A DNA stretch of 64,000 nucleotides. Source: JACKII01 sp965202745. Its GTDB lineage: Bacteria > Pseudomonadota > Alphaproteobacteria > Bin95. The translations under genes were made by a program, and so were the position numbers. Location of the stretch: contig CBDBCB010000019.1 in the NCBI GenBank assembly GCA_965202745.1, forward strand, positions 496,001 to 560,000, written 5' to 3'. The notes beneath the pieces are model-generated. The model saw nothing but the letters and a program-made list of their open reading frames with translations, made no database searches and had not been told where the DNA came from. Of this stretch, positions 7,904-16,243 are shown piece by piece (within the stretch, counting starts at the first letter, position 1; each line of letters starts with the position of its first letter).

Positions 7904-9276
7904 GAGAAACAGCTGACAGTTGGTGATTTTCCTGAGGGGCGGCATATCATGGCGTTGTTCCCGCGCCGCAATTCTCGCCGAGAAAAGGCTATGCCCCATG
8001 ACGAGAGATACCATCACCGCGTTGCCCCATCCCAAGGGATTTTCCGCCGATCCGCTGACGGATTTGATCCGTTCCGGGGCGCGGCAGTTGATCGAGCAAG
8101 CGCTTGAAGCTGAGTGGAGCGCATGGCTTGCGCCATTTTCCAATGAGACGACGCCCGAGGGGCCCGCGCGGGTCGTTTGTCACGCTCACCTGCCAGAACG
8201 AGAGGGAATGACCGGGATTGGCCCAGTGCCCGTGAAAGGGCCACGCGGGCGGGATCGTGATCGGCAGGCTGAGAAGGGTCGGTTCTCTTCTTCGATCCTG
8301 CCACCGTATCTGCGCAAGGCGAAGTCCGTCGAGGACTTACTGCCCTGGCTTTCCCTCAACGGCATTTCCACGGGCGATTTTCAGGCGGCCTTGGCCGCGC
8401 TGCTCGGGCCGAACGCGGCGGGCCTGTCGTCCCCCACCATCTCGCGGCTGAAGTCCGATTGGTGGGAGGAGTACGACCGCTGGCAGAAGCGCGATCTCAG
8501 CGCCCGGCGCATCGTCTATGTCTGGGCGGATGGCGTCTATTTCCAGCCAAGGATGGAAGAAAAGCAATGTGTTCTGGTGCTGATCGGCGCGGATGAATGG
8601 GGCCGAAAGGAGATACTGGGGCTGACCGACGGCTATCGCGAAAGGACCCAAAGCTGGCGCGCGCTCCTGCTCGACCTCAAGTGGCGCGGCCTCAATCACG
8701 CGCCCGATCTCGCGGTAGGCGACGGTGCACTGGGCTTCTGGGCCGCCCTTCGCGCGGTCTTCGGCGCGACCGCAGAACAGCGCTGCTGGTTCCATAAAAC
8801 CGGCAATGGGCTGAAGGCAATGCCCCAATCGGTGCAAGCGAAAGCCAAAGGCCCCCTGCACGACATCTGGCAGGCAGAGACGAAGGCCGAAGCCATGGCG
8901 GCCTGCGATTTCTTCATCGAGACCTACGGCGTGAAAGACGAACAAGCGGTAGCCAAATGGATCAAAGACCGTGACGTGCTGCTGGCCTTCTATGATTTCC
9001 CGGCAGAACAGTGGAAACACATCAGAACCACCCATCCCATCGAAAGCGCCTTCGCGACGGTGTGTCACCGGACAGGTAAAACCAAAGGCTGTCTGAGCCG
9101 AAAGACCGCCCTCGCCATGGCGGTCAGGCTCCTGATGTCAGCGCAGGGCACATGGCGAAAGCGCGACGGCGCAAATCGCATGCCTGGGATAATCCAGGGC
9201 ATTGCATTCATCGACGGGATCAAACAAATGCAAAACGCCGCCTGATCAAGCCGTCACCAACTTTCCAGCATAGCTC
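7904..9276 (+). mobile_element. IS256-family insertion sequence, copy 2, complete (1373 bp)
   Basis: The element is bounded by terminal inverted repeats. The left end starts GAGAAACAG and reaches GTTGGTGA at about base 16-23; the right end, read inward, starts GAGCTATGC and has the same GTTGGTGA at the same distance. It carries one transposase gene and is flanked by a perfect 9-bp duplication. It lies within the last codons of the EEP gene and is inverted relative to copy 1 about 7 kb away. Within the compared 922 bases it carries changes absent from copy 1, including two Arg codons turned into Trp and Cys. Confidence 0.96.
7998..9245 (+). CDS. IS256-family (mutator type) transposase
   Basis: A 415-residue DDE transposase that cuts and rejoins the IS ends. 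The catalytic triad is visible: Asp in WADGVYF (about residue 178), Asp in VGDGAL (about 240) and Glu in HPIESAFATVCHRT (about 347), with the RCWFHK segment typical of the family between them. ATG 7998 is preferred, though the frame extends to 7920 inside the IS. Two substitutions relative to copy 1 (DLKWRG and VVCHAH, where copy 1 and, as I recall, the family have Arg) look like C-to-T decay and could lower activity. The frame is intact. Confidence 0.96.
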   Translation: MTRDTITALPHPKGFSADPLTDLIRSGARQLIEQALEAEWSAWLAPFSNETTPEGPARVVCHAHLPEREGMTGIGPVPVKGPRGRDRDRQAEKGRFSSSILPPYLRKAKSVEDLLPWLSLNGISTGDFQAALAALLGPNAAGLSSPTISRLKSDWWEEYDRWQKRDLSARRIVYVWADGVYFQPRMEEKQCVLVLIGADEWGRKEILGLTDGYRERTQSWRALLLDLKWRGLNHAPDLAVGDGALGFWAALRAVFGATAEQRCWFHKTGNGLKAMPQSVQAKAKGPLHDIWQAETKAEAMAACDFFIETYGVKDEQAVAKWIKDRDVLLAFYDFPAEQWKHIRTTHPIESAFATVCHRTGKTKGCLSRKTALAMAVRLLMSAQGTWRKRDGANRMPGIIQGIAFIDGIKQMQNAA

Positions 9277-9285
9277 TGGGGTCAT
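9277..9285. repeat. 9-bp target site duplication, right copy
   Basis: TGGGGTCAT follows the IS256 copy 2 right end (...TAGCTC) and matches 7895-7903 exactly. It is read as the codons of Gly-Val in the interrupted EEP gene. Confidence 0.95.
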
Positions 9286-9376
9286 TGCCATCCGCTAGTG
9301 TGGGCGCCTATTGCGGCTGCGTGTTGGAGGTGGCAGACTTCCGAACCGTAACACAGGACCAAGAGGAAACGCCGCC

Positions 9377-10509
9377 ATGTTCCGAACCTCCATTTGCGAT
9401 ATTTTCGGCATTGAGTACCCCATTCTGCTAGCCGGAATGGGCACTGCCAGTACACCTGAGTTGGCCGCGGTTGTGTCAAATGCCGGCGGCTTGGGGATCA
9501 TAGGTTGTGCCGGGCAGGGCCCTCGCGGCTTACGGGAATGGATACAACGCACCCGCGCGTTGACCGACAAGCCGTTTGGTGTGGACACTTTATTGCCAGC
9601 CTCCGTTCGGCGGGGGGCCAATTTGAAAGCCCCCAGCAATGGACCTTTGCCACAGGACCTGGTGCCGGAGTTGCAGGACTTTGCCGCTCAGTTCCTCGCA
9701 ATGGAAGGGATTGCACAAGCCGATCCGTCCTAGGTATGGCCGGAACCCGATGGTCCGGCGATGTTTACAAAGGAATTCTTTGAAGCCCAGATGGATGTGA
9801 TCATTGACGAGAAAGTGCCGGTTTATGCCAGTGGTTTGGGGAGCCCGCAGCCCTGGATGGAGCGCTTGCGGGCTAATGGAACGAGGGTCTTGTGCATGGT
9901 TGGTACCGTCCGTCACGCGTTGCAAGTCGTGCCGGACGGCATAGATGCTGTAGTGGCGCAAGGGCATGATGGCGGCGGTCACAACTCACCCATTGGCACT
10001 ATGGCGCTGATCCCGCAGGTGGTGGGCGCAGTCGGCGACAAGGTGCCTGTCATCGGAGCCGGAGGCATTTCCGATGGCCGTGGAATCGCGGCGGCGATGA
10101 TGCTGGGCGCAAGCGGCGTCTGGATCGGCTCGGCCTTTTTGGCCAGCCAAGAGGCCGGTATTCTGGACGGGCAGAAGCAGGCCATCGTCGAGGCGAACGA
10201 GGAGGGCACGACGGTCTCCCGTTCTGTACCGGCAAGCCCGCGCGTATGATCAAGTCGAAATGGACTCGTCTATGGGAAGAAAGTGAAAATGATCCACTGC
10301 CAATGCCCTTTCAGGGACAGATTTCGCGGCCAGCGTTAACATCCGCCAATCTGGCCGGGCGGGCTCAGGACGTGAATCCGGGCTTCGCCGGGCAGGGCAT
10401 TGGCATGATCAAGGCTATTCGGCCAGCGGCGGAGATTATGGCTGATCTGATTGCTGGTACGGAGCAGGTGCTGGCCGAGCGCGCAAAATCCCTCGGGCTG
10501 ATGGTGTAG
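9377..10509 (+). pseudogene. nitronate monooxygenase (2-nitropropane dioxygenase family), nonsense plus frameshift
   Basis: Three collinear pieces make one FMN TIM-barrel protein. Piece 1 (9377-9733) has the family start EYPILLAGMGTASTPELAAVVSNAGGLG. It ends at TAG 9731-9733 after ADPS, but the same frame continues (VWPEPDGPAMFTKEFF). Piece 2 has GHDGGGHNSPIGT and the phosphate-binding VPVIGAGGISDGRG with the ASGVWIGSAF stretch. Near 10233 one base appears to be missing: restoring it turns SVPASPRV-stop into SVTGKPARMIK, which joins piece 3 (10246-10509, PGFAGQGIGMI). The family oxidises alkyl nitronates and related toxic nitro compounds. The start at ATG 9377 has GAGGA nine bases upstream. 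Two independent lesions indicate a true pseudogene. Confidence 0.9.
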
Positions 10510-10575
10510 GTCTGTGGCCGACAAACCGGGGATAAGGTATACCCAAACTACAAATAGTAATTCGGGAGGCTAGCT

Positions 10576-12078
10576 GTGGAGGTTAGAGTTTTGGTCGCTG
10601 TCATGGAGTTCATGGCCACCCTGTTCCTCGTGGTTGTCGGCCTTGCCACAATATTGTTCGTTGTGCTTTTTGTCATAGATAGCACGCAGACTGAACATGC
10701 TGTCCGCCGCAATTTTCCTGTTGTTGGGCGTCTCCGATATTTTTTTGAAAATCTCGGTGGATTTTTCCGGCAGTACTTTTTCGCCCTGGACCGCGAGGAG
10801 ATGCCATTTAATCGGGCAGAGCGGTCATATGTTTATCGAGCGGCCAAAAAAGTCGACACAACGATTGCCTTTGGCTCCACCCGTGACTTGCGGCCAGTTG
10901 GTGAAGAACTGTTTGTAAATAGTGCCTATCCGATTTTAGACGAAAATGCGGAGTTGCCGTCTGAAGTGGTGCTAGGGCCGTATTGCCGGCAGCCTTTCAA
11001 AACACGTTCGATATTCAATATCTCCGGGATGAGTTTTGGTGCTATCTCCCGCCCGGCTGTCATCGCGTTGTCAAATGGCGCACGCATGGCTGGTGTTTGG
11101 TTAAATACCGGCGAAGGCGGCTTGTCTCCGTTTCATCTGGAAGGCGGTGCCGACATCGTATTTCAGATGGGCACTGCCAAGTACGGTGTTTGCGATGAAA
11201 AAGGTGATTTGTCTGAAGATCGGCTGCGGACAATTGCTGCACATGATCAGGTCCGGATGTTTGAGATTAAACTGAGCCAAGGGGCTAAACCGGGTAAGGG
11301 TGGCATTCTGCCCGCCGAAAAGGTGACAGCAGAAATCGCAGCGATCCGGCATATACCGGTCGGCAAATCCTCTATCAGTCCCAACCGGCATAAAGATGTC
11401 AGTAACTCCAAAGAATTGTTGGACCTTATTCACCGGGTACGGGAGGTGACAGACAAACCGGTGGGCTTTAAGGCGGTGATAAGCACGTTCGACTGGCTGG
11501 ATGATTTGTTCCAGGAAATTCACGCGCGCGGCATCGAAAGCGCACCGGATTTTATCACACTGGATAGTGGCGACGGTGGCACGGGAGCAGCGCCGGGTAG
11601 TTTGATCGACTATGTGGGGATCACCATCAAAGAAAGTCTGCCTGTCTTGGCAGACAAGCTGATGGAACATGGGCTGAAGGAGCGGATTAAGCTTATCGCC
11701 AGTGGCAAGATGATCACGCCGGCCAAGGCTGCCTGGGCGCTCTGTGTTGGTGCGGACTTCGTGACGTCGGCGCGGGGGTTCATGTTTGCACTTGGCTGTA
11801 TCCAGGCGATGCATTGCAATAAAAACACCTGCCCGACCGGTATCACTACCCATAACCCGCGGCTGCAAAAGGGCTTGGACCCAAAAGACAAGGCCGTGCG
11901 TGTAAAGAACTATGCCGAGCACATGCATCATGAGATGGGAGTGATAGCGCACTCCTGTGGCGTGACGGAGCCTCGGAAATTTGACCGGCATCACTGTCGT
12001 ATTGTCGATTCTGAGGGCCACTCTATCCCCTTGGACCGGCTCTATCCTCCCGTGCAGCGTCGCCCCTATGCACAGTGA
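10576..12078 (+). CDS. FMN-binding glutamate synthase-like protein, membrane-anchored
   Basis: A 500-residue protein with an N-terminal membrane helix (about residues 8-34), followed by a domain like the FMN barrel of the glutamate synthase large subunit. Recognisable parts are FNISGMSFGAIS, LNTGEGGLSPFH, GAKPGKGGILPAEKV, the TLDSGDGGTGAAP phosphate loop, LIASGKMITPAKAAWALCVGADFV and the Cys cluster CIQAMHCNKNTCPTGI, which in GltB binds a 3Fe-4S centre. The glutaminase domain is absent, so this stand-alone family is not glutamate synthase proper; its substrate is unknown to me. GTG 10576 is chosen because GGGAGG stands 6 bases before it. Confidence 0.88.
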   Translation: MEVRVLVAVMEFMATLFLVVVGLATILFVVLFVIDSTQTEHAVRRNFPVVGRLRYFFENLGGFFRQYFFALDREEMPFNRAERSYVYRAAKKVDTTIAFGSTRDLRPVGEELFVNSAYPILDENAELPSEVVLGPYCRQPFKTRSIFNISGMSFGAISRPAVIALSNGARMAGVWLNTGEGGLSPFHLEGGADIVFQMGTAKYGVCDEKGDLSEDRLRTIAAHDQVRMFEIKLSQGAKPGKGGILPAEKVTAEIAAIRHIPVGKSSISPNRHKDVSNSKELLDLIHRVREVTDKPVGFKAVISTFDWLDDLFQEIHARGIESAPDFITLDSGDGGTGAAPGSLIDYVGITIKESLPVLADKLMEHGLKERIKLIASGKMITPAKAAWALCVGADFVTSARGFMFALGCIQAMHCNKNTCPTGITTHNPRLQKGLDPKDKAVRVKNYAEHMHHEMGVIAHSCGVTEPRKFDRHHCRIVDSEGHSIPLDRLYPPVQRRPYAQ

Positions 12079-12149
12079 GCCGCTTGCCGGGTAACAGTGA
12101 ATGCGGGATAAGGGGGAACCTTAGAACAAAGCATAGGAAACGCTTGGTT

Positions 12150-12878
12150 ATGTCCCATCCCCTTGCCGCCGAACTGGCACCAACCGGCACACTGCGCGCC
12201 GCCATCAATATGAGCAACTTTCTGCTGGTAACGGGTAAGACCGCGTCCGGCGATCCGGAAGGCGTTGCGCCGTCCATGACGGCGCTGTTCGCCGAGCGCC
12301 TGGGCGTGCCGGTGGAATACCACCCGTACCCGAACCCCGGCGCGCTGGCGGATTCTTCCAAGGATGACCTGTGGGACGTGGGCTTTGTCGGCGCGGAGCC
12401 GCAGCGGGCGACCTATGTCAACTTCACCGCGGCCTATGTGGAGATCGAGGCGACCTACTTGGTGCCGGCCGGCTCCAAATTCCAAACGCCGGAAGAGGTG
12501 GACAGCGCTGGCACCACCATCGCCGTGTCTACACGGGCGGCCTATGACCTGTGGCTGGAGCGGAACATCAAGAACGCGACGGTGCACCGGGTGAGCGGCC
12601 TGGATGCCTCGTTCGATCTATTCATGAACGAGAAAATGGACGCGCTGGCCGGTCTGCGGCCGAAGCTAATCGACGACGTGAAGAAGGTGCCGGGCGGGCG
12701 TATCCTGGACGGCAAGTTCACGGCGGTACAGCAGGCTTCCTGCACGAAGAAGGGCCGCGATGCGGGCTTCAAGCTTCTCTCCGACTTTATCGAAGAGAAG
12801 AAGGCCGACGGCACGGTGCAGGCGCTGATCGACAAGTACTGTGTGACTGGTCGCCTGACGGTGGCGCCGGCTGCTTAG
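12150..12878 (+). CDS. periplasmic-binding-protein-like protein (solute-binding family 3), no signal peptide
   Basis: About 242 residues with the two-lobe pattern of family 3 solute-binding proteins: TGTLRAAINMSNFLLV near the start, WDVGFVGAEPQRATYVNFTAAYVEIEATYLVPAGS in the middle (given here as a position cue, residues 72-107), and DGTVQALIDKYCV at the end. No hydrophobic leader is present from ATG 12150 or from the longer frame starting at 12075, so the product should stay in the cytoplasm unless the leader has been lost. No ABC permease or ATPase genes are adjacent. It could be an orphan binding domain or an enzyme-like relative (cyclohexadienyl dehydratase type). A terminator follows. 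Confidence 0.72.
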   Translation: MSHPLAAELAPTGTLRAAINMSNFLLVTGKTASGDPEGVAPSMTALFAERLGVPVEYHPYPNPGALADSSKDDLWDVGFVGAEPQRATYVNFTAAYVEIEATYLVPAGSKFQTPEEVDSAGTTIAVSTRAAYDLWLERNIKNATVHRVSGLDASFDLFMNEKMDALAGLRPKLIDDVKKVPGGRILDGKFTAVQQASCTKKGRDAGFKLLSDFIEEKKADGTVQALIDKYCVTGRLTVAPAA

Positions 12879-12916
12879 GCGACGCTGCCAAACTGCCAGT
12901 AAAGAACGAAGAATCC

Positions 12917-12953
12917 CCGGGAGCGGAAACGCTGCCCGAGGTCTGTTTTTTTG
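12917..12953 (+). terminator. rho-independent terminator after the solute-binding gene
   Basis: A CGGGAGCG / CGCTGCCCG stem with one bulged base and a GAAA loop, followed by a run of seven T at about 12945-12951. It ends the plus-strand transcript of the solute-binding gene. Confidence 0.7.
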
Positions 12954-13038
12954 AGGGGGCCAGCAACTGAAACAGGTCCCGGATCGCGCCTGGCGGCGCC
13001 TCCGGGAATTCGGTGTCTCGTTAGGGGGAGTTCATAGG

Positions 13039-14190
13039 CTACCCCACAAATTTCCCCATCACCCCTTCGGCAAAGGCGGTGAGCTGTTCGATCATGACTG
13101 CGCCGGGGGTGCCCATGCTGGACTGGACATTGACGTCCTCCAGGCCGGGGTAGCGATCCTGAAGTTCTTCTAAATAGGCGGCGAAGCCCTCCGGCGGGCC
13201 GCAATACCAGGAGCCGGTTTCGACCGCGCGCTCCAGCGTTGGAATTTTCTCCTCCGACCAGCCGCCGCGGGTTTGCAGCTTGGCGAGCGCGGCGGCGGAC
13301 ATGGGCACCATGTTCAGCGGCGCGAACATTTTCAGGTGCTCTTCGAAGAAGGGCGTTGCCTCCTTGATAGCCTTTTCGCGGGTTTCGGCGATGTGGAAGT
13401 TCAGACCGAGGCAGAGGTTCTGGCCCAGTGTCACATCATGCCCGGCGCGCTCGTAGGCTTCCTTGAAGGCAATAATCGGCTTCTCTGCCATCAGGGCCGA
13501 GCCGCCGCCGACGATCCCTTTGATTTGATGCTTCGCCATAAAGTCCAGACCGCGCGGGTTGGCGCTGACAATGGGCTGCCAGGTTTCTACGGGCTGGCGA
13601 AGGGGGCGGGGAACCAGGGTCAGTTCCTCCAACTCGTAACCGCGGTAGGGCATGCGTTCGGGCAGGGTGTAGTGCTTGCCCTTGTGGCTCCAGCTTTCCT
13701 CGTGGAAGGCCTTGAGGATGATCTCCACCTGTTCCTCAAACAGGTCGCGGTTGGCGTCTGCGTTCTGCAACACGCCGCCAAGCGACTCGACCTCGCGCGT
13801 GTGGTAGCCTCGGGCAACGCCAAATATTACGCGGCCTTTGGTCAGGATGTCGGCCGTGGCAAAGTCTTCGGCCAGCCGGAGCGGATGCCACATGGGGGTT
13901 ACGTTGAAACCGCAGCCATAGCGCAGCTTCTCCGTCACGTGCGCCAGGTGGACGTAGAACAGCGGCAGGTTCGGAATGACTTCATAGCCCTCATGCTGGA
14001 AGTGGTGCTCCGCCATCCAGAACGAATCATAGTCAAGCTTGTCCATGGCGATGGCCATGGCTTCTGCCTTGGCGAAGCCGCCCGCAAGTTCCTCGTTGGA
14101 ATAGCGCCGTTCGTTGGCGGGTGTTGCGTCCTGGCCCATGTCACCCAGGTCGATATGACCGGCGAACAGGCTGCCAAAGCGTTTGATCAT
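13039..14190 (-). CDS. LLM class flavin-dependent oxidoreductase (luciferase-like)
   Basis: A 383-residue member of the bacterial luciferase-like superfamily, which uses reduced FMN or F420 with oxygen. Features: FWMAEHHFQHEGYEVIPNLP near residue 55-75 (the conserved EHH of group members), LRYGCGFNVTPMWHPLRLAEDFATADILTKGRVIFGVARGYHTRE (residues 92-137), and the C-terminal GPPEGFAAYLEEL. The ATG at 14190 is chosen since AGGGA lies about 9 bases upstream; the frame extends to 14274. It is divergent from the FMN riboswitch-ribH unit starting 110 bases away. A link between an FMN enzyme and flavin supply is suggestive only. Substrate unknown. Confidence 0.9.
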   Translation of the reverse strand: MIKRFGSLFAGHIDLGDMGQDATPANERRYSNEELAGGFAKAEAMAIAMDKLDYDSFWMAEHHFQHEGYEVIPNLPLFYVHLAHVTEKLRYGCGFNVTPMWHPLRLAEDFATADILTKGRVIFGVARGYHTREVESLGGVLQNADANRDLFEEQVEIILKAFHEESWSHKGKHYTLPERMPYRGYELEELTLVPRPLRQPVETWQPIVSANPRGLDFMAKHQIKGIVGGGSALMAEKPIIAFKEAYERAGHDVTLGQNLCLGLNFHIAETREKAIKEATPFFEEHLKMFAPLNMVPMSAAALAKLQTRGGWSEEKIPTLERAVETGSWYCGPPEGFAAYLEELQDRYPGLEDVNVQSSMGTPGAVMIEQLTAFAEGVMGKFVG

Positions 14191-14303
14191 GGCGGGCATT
14201 CCCTGATGGTTCTGTGTTGGCCGGTACGGTAAAGCCGAATGCGGCGGCATGTAAACGCGCAATCCCCCTTGCAAGACGCTGAAGAGCCCGGCAGGATTAT
14301 CGG

Positions 14304-14439
14304 GTTCTCAGGGCGGGGTGAAAGTCCCCACCGGCGGTATGCAGCCCCGATGCTGCGAGCCCGCGAGCTCCCTCCATTCGAGGGTTGCTGACCAGGTGAG
14401 ATGCCTGGGCCGACGGTCATAGTCCGGATGGAAGAGAAC
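14304..14439 (+). promoter_or_regulatory. FMN riboswitch (RFN element)
   Basis: The conserved FMN aptamer blocks appear in order: GTTCTCAGGGCGGGGTGAAA, GTCCCCACCGGCGGTAT, AGCCCGCGAGC, GGTGAGATGCC, GCCGACGGTCATAGTCCGGATG and the closing AGAGAAC that pairs with GTTCT. It ends 82 bases before the ribH start. By family knowledge, FMN binding shuts off expression; whether through transcription or translation I cannot tell, but the intervening bases show no obvious T-run terminator. Confidence 0.97.
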
Positions 14440-14521
14440 GCGCAGCCAACCGCACTTCAGGTGCGTTTTGTTGCCGTGACCGCCTTGGGTGACGTGTCAG
14501 TTGCTACAAAGGAAATCACTT

Positions 14522-14956
14522 ATGACACCCACCCGTTACGCTTTCATCAAAGCTAATTGGCATGCCGACATTGTCGACCGTGCACTGGATGGTTTTTGTG
14601 AGCTTATCCCTGCGGCCCAGGTTGATGTGTTCGATGTGCCGGGGGCTTTCGAGATGCCGTTGCTGGCGAAAACACTGGCGGAGACAGGCCAATATGCGGC
14701 GGTAGTCGCGGCAGCCTTCGTCGTGGATGGCGGCATCTACCGCCATGACTTCGTCGCGCAGGCGGTGGTCGATGGTCTGATGCGGGCCGGGATGGATTCG
14801 GGCGTGCCCGTGCTGTCCGTCTCGCTGACGCCGCACAACTACCAGGAGACGGAGCATCACGACGCTATCTTCCGGGCGCATTTCGTGGAAAAGGGCCGTG
14901 AAGCGACCAGGGCTGCACTGATGATCGACAAGACACGCGAGGCGATTGCAGCTTAG
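14522..14956 (+). CDS. ribH: 6,7-dimethyl-8-ribityllumazine synthase, RibH2 type
   Basis: A 144-residue enzyme of the penultimate riboflavin step. It condenses 5-amino-6-ribitylaminouracil with 3,4-dihydroxybutanone phosphate. Visible elements are the N-terminal AFIKANWHADIV, VPGAFEMPLLAK, and the catalytic-loop His in GGIYRHDFVAQAVVDGLM. The short N-terminus and this wording match the decameric RibH2 type known from Brucella and Mesorhizobium, where ribH2 is also preceded by an FMN riboswitch. ATG 14522 follows AAGGAA by 7 bases. No other rib gene is adjacent, so this is a stand-alone, riboswitch-controlled copy; a second ribH in the main rib cluster elsewhere is likely. Confidence 0.95.
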   Translation: MTPTRYAFIKANWHADIVDRALDGFCELIPAAQVDVFDVPGAFEMPLLAKTLAETGQYAAVVAAAFVVDGGIYRHDFVAQAVVDGLMRAGMDSGVPVLSVSLTPHNYQETEHHDAIFRAHFVEKGREATRAALMIDKTREAIAA

Positions 14957-15178
14957 AGAGTTGACGAAGGAGTCGATCCTGTCCCGGCTAGATGCCCGGC
15001 CATCGCGCCGGACGGAACGCCGAGATCGCGTTAGGAGTCTTACCCGGCCGTAGGTCCCGGCTCTCCCGCCGGATCAAGCCCGGCGATCCGAACGGGAAAG
15101 CCGTGTTTCTAGTGGTTCGACCAGATCACTAGGTAGTTTGTTGTTCAGTTTCACCATTCCAACTTCAGGACCTTATCA

Positions 15179-16057
15179 ATGCCCGGACCCATTCAATCAG
15201 TTCTCGTTTGCGGCTACGGCACGATGGGCCGCGGTATCGTCAACCTTTTCGTGAAGGGCGGGTTTCAGGTCTCAGTGCTGACGCGCGACCCGTCCCGCCT
15301 GACGGACTTGCCGGGGAGTGCGGTCGCGGTCAGCGAACTGCCCGCAGAGGCGCTGGACCTTGTCATGGAGCATTATCCGGAAGATCTGGGGACCAAGCAG
15401 GGGCTGTTCCAGCGGCTGGAGGCGGCCTATGGTGCGCTTCCGGTCTGGTCCTCCAACACGTCGGGCTTGGACCTGACCGAACTGGCGTCAGTGGTGGAGA
15501 ACAAGCAGAACTTTATTGGCGTGCACTACCTGCAACCGCCGAACGCCTTTCCGCTGGCAGAGGCGGTGCGCATTCCGGAGACCTCCGACGACACCGTGGC
15601 GCGCATGGTGGATGCGCTGGCGCGGGTGGGTCAGGAAGCAGTAGTGCTGAACAAGCCGGTGATCGGGTTCCTGTTCAACCGCTTGCAGCATGCGTTGCTG
15701 CACCAGGCCTATCACATGATGGAGCAGGGCTGGGTAACGGCGGAGGATATCGACAAGTACGGGCGCCTGGCTTTCGGCCCGCGCATGAGCGTGATCGGCA
15801 TTATCGAGCAGAAGGGCGTGGGCGGACTGGACGTGAATGCTGCCTCCCAGCGCTCGATTATTCCGCACTTGCATCATGGGGAGGGGCCGGTGCAACTGGT
15901 GCAGGCGATGGCCGCCCGCGGCGAGCACGGCGTGAAGGCGGGCAAGGGTTTTTACGACTGGAGCCAGACCGACATCGACGCCTACAAGGCGCGGCGTGTC
16001 CTGGAAATCGTACGCGAGGACGAAGGGCGTGCGGACCGGCCGAAAGGGCTGGTTTGA
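15179..16057 (+). CDS. 3-hydroxyacyl-CoA dehydrogenase family protein
   Basis: A 292-residue NAD-dependent enzyme with an N-terminal Rossmann motif VCGYGTMGRGI (residues 10-20), catalytic-region SNTSGLDLTEL and HYLQPPNAFPLAE (the His-containing segment of the family), and a C-terminal helical domain with GFLFNRLQHALLHQAY and FGPRMSVIG. It ends with the GKGFYDW signature of 3-hydroxyacyl-CoA dehydrogenases. The reaction is oxidation of a 3-hydroxyacyl-CoA or similar beta-hydroxy acid. Size fits stand-alone family members of about 290 residues. It faces an acyl-CoA ligase and an acyl-CoA dehydrogenase on the other strand, suggesting a local acyl-CoA degradation set. The 222 bases upstream (14957-15178) hold GC-rich short inverted repeats but no gene. 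Confidence 0.88.
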   Translation: MPGPIQSVLVCGYGTMGRGIVNLFVKGGFQVSVLTRDPSRLTDLPGSAVAVSELPAEALDLVMEHYPEDLGTKQGLFQRLEAAYGALPVWSSNTSGLDLTELASVVENKQNFIGVHYLQPPNAFPLAEAVRIPETSDDTVARMVDALARVGQEAVVLNKPVIGFLFNRLQHALLHQAYHMMEQGWVTAEDIDKYGRLAFGPRMSVIGIIEQKGVGGLDVNAASQRSIIPHLHHGEGPVQLVQAMAARGEHGVKAGKGFYDWSQTDIDAYKARRVLEIVREDEGRADRPKGLV

Positions 16058-16081
16058 GCGGGTGACGGGTATCTTTCCTGG

Positions 16082-16110
16082 AAAAAGAATGGCGGGCCCG
16101 AGGGCCCGCC
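16082..16110 (-). terminator. terminator between convergent genes
   Basis: A perfect 9-bp stem GGCGGGCCC / GGGCCCGCC with a 2-base centre. Read on the minus strand it is followed by ATTCTTTTTCC, so it best serves the acyl-CoA ligase transcript, though it may also stop the dehydrogenase gene coming from the left. Confidence 0.75.
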
Positions 16111-16243
16111 AAGTCGTAAACAGGGAGGGAGAAGAGTAATGCCGAGGCCGGTCAGATGACCAACCATCGACAAGATCAATTTAGGCTTACTCCCCTATGG
16201 TGTAGGTGACTTTCGTCACACGAAGCCGAAAATTGGCCGAATT

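Larger units (their letters stand above)
7083..9298 (+). pseudogene. secreted endonuclease/exonuclease/phosphatase (EEP) protein, broken by TAG and by IS256
   Basis: The open part (7083-7811) encodes a signal peptide of about 25 residues (ending near ASRA) and an EEP fold: LSFNVES (metal Asn), LVGLVEV (metal Glu), VNHFNRRD, VGDYNFDF and MDFVFVAD. A TAG at 7809-7811 follows KKRG. Reading through it, the same frame continues with QGLSDVLLKRSDYC to YADHRPVLGV, which supplies the catalytic His of the family, and is then cut by the IS at 7904. After the IS the original frame resumes (GVIAIR) and stops with TAG at 9296-9298. The gene therefore has two lesions. A product ending at the first TAG would lack the active-site His, so function is very unlikely. 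The original residue at the TAG was probably Trp or Gln. Confidence 0.88.

Noticed and set aside
11101..12021. 306-codon minus-strand frame opposite the FMN glutamate-synthase-like gene
   Set aside because: Antisense to a gene with clear GltB-like motifs; no motifs of its own.
14957..15178. GC-rich inverted repeats as a small RNA or REP element
   Set aside because: Several short GGCCGG-like pairs exist, but no stable single fold, promoter or T-run could be supported.
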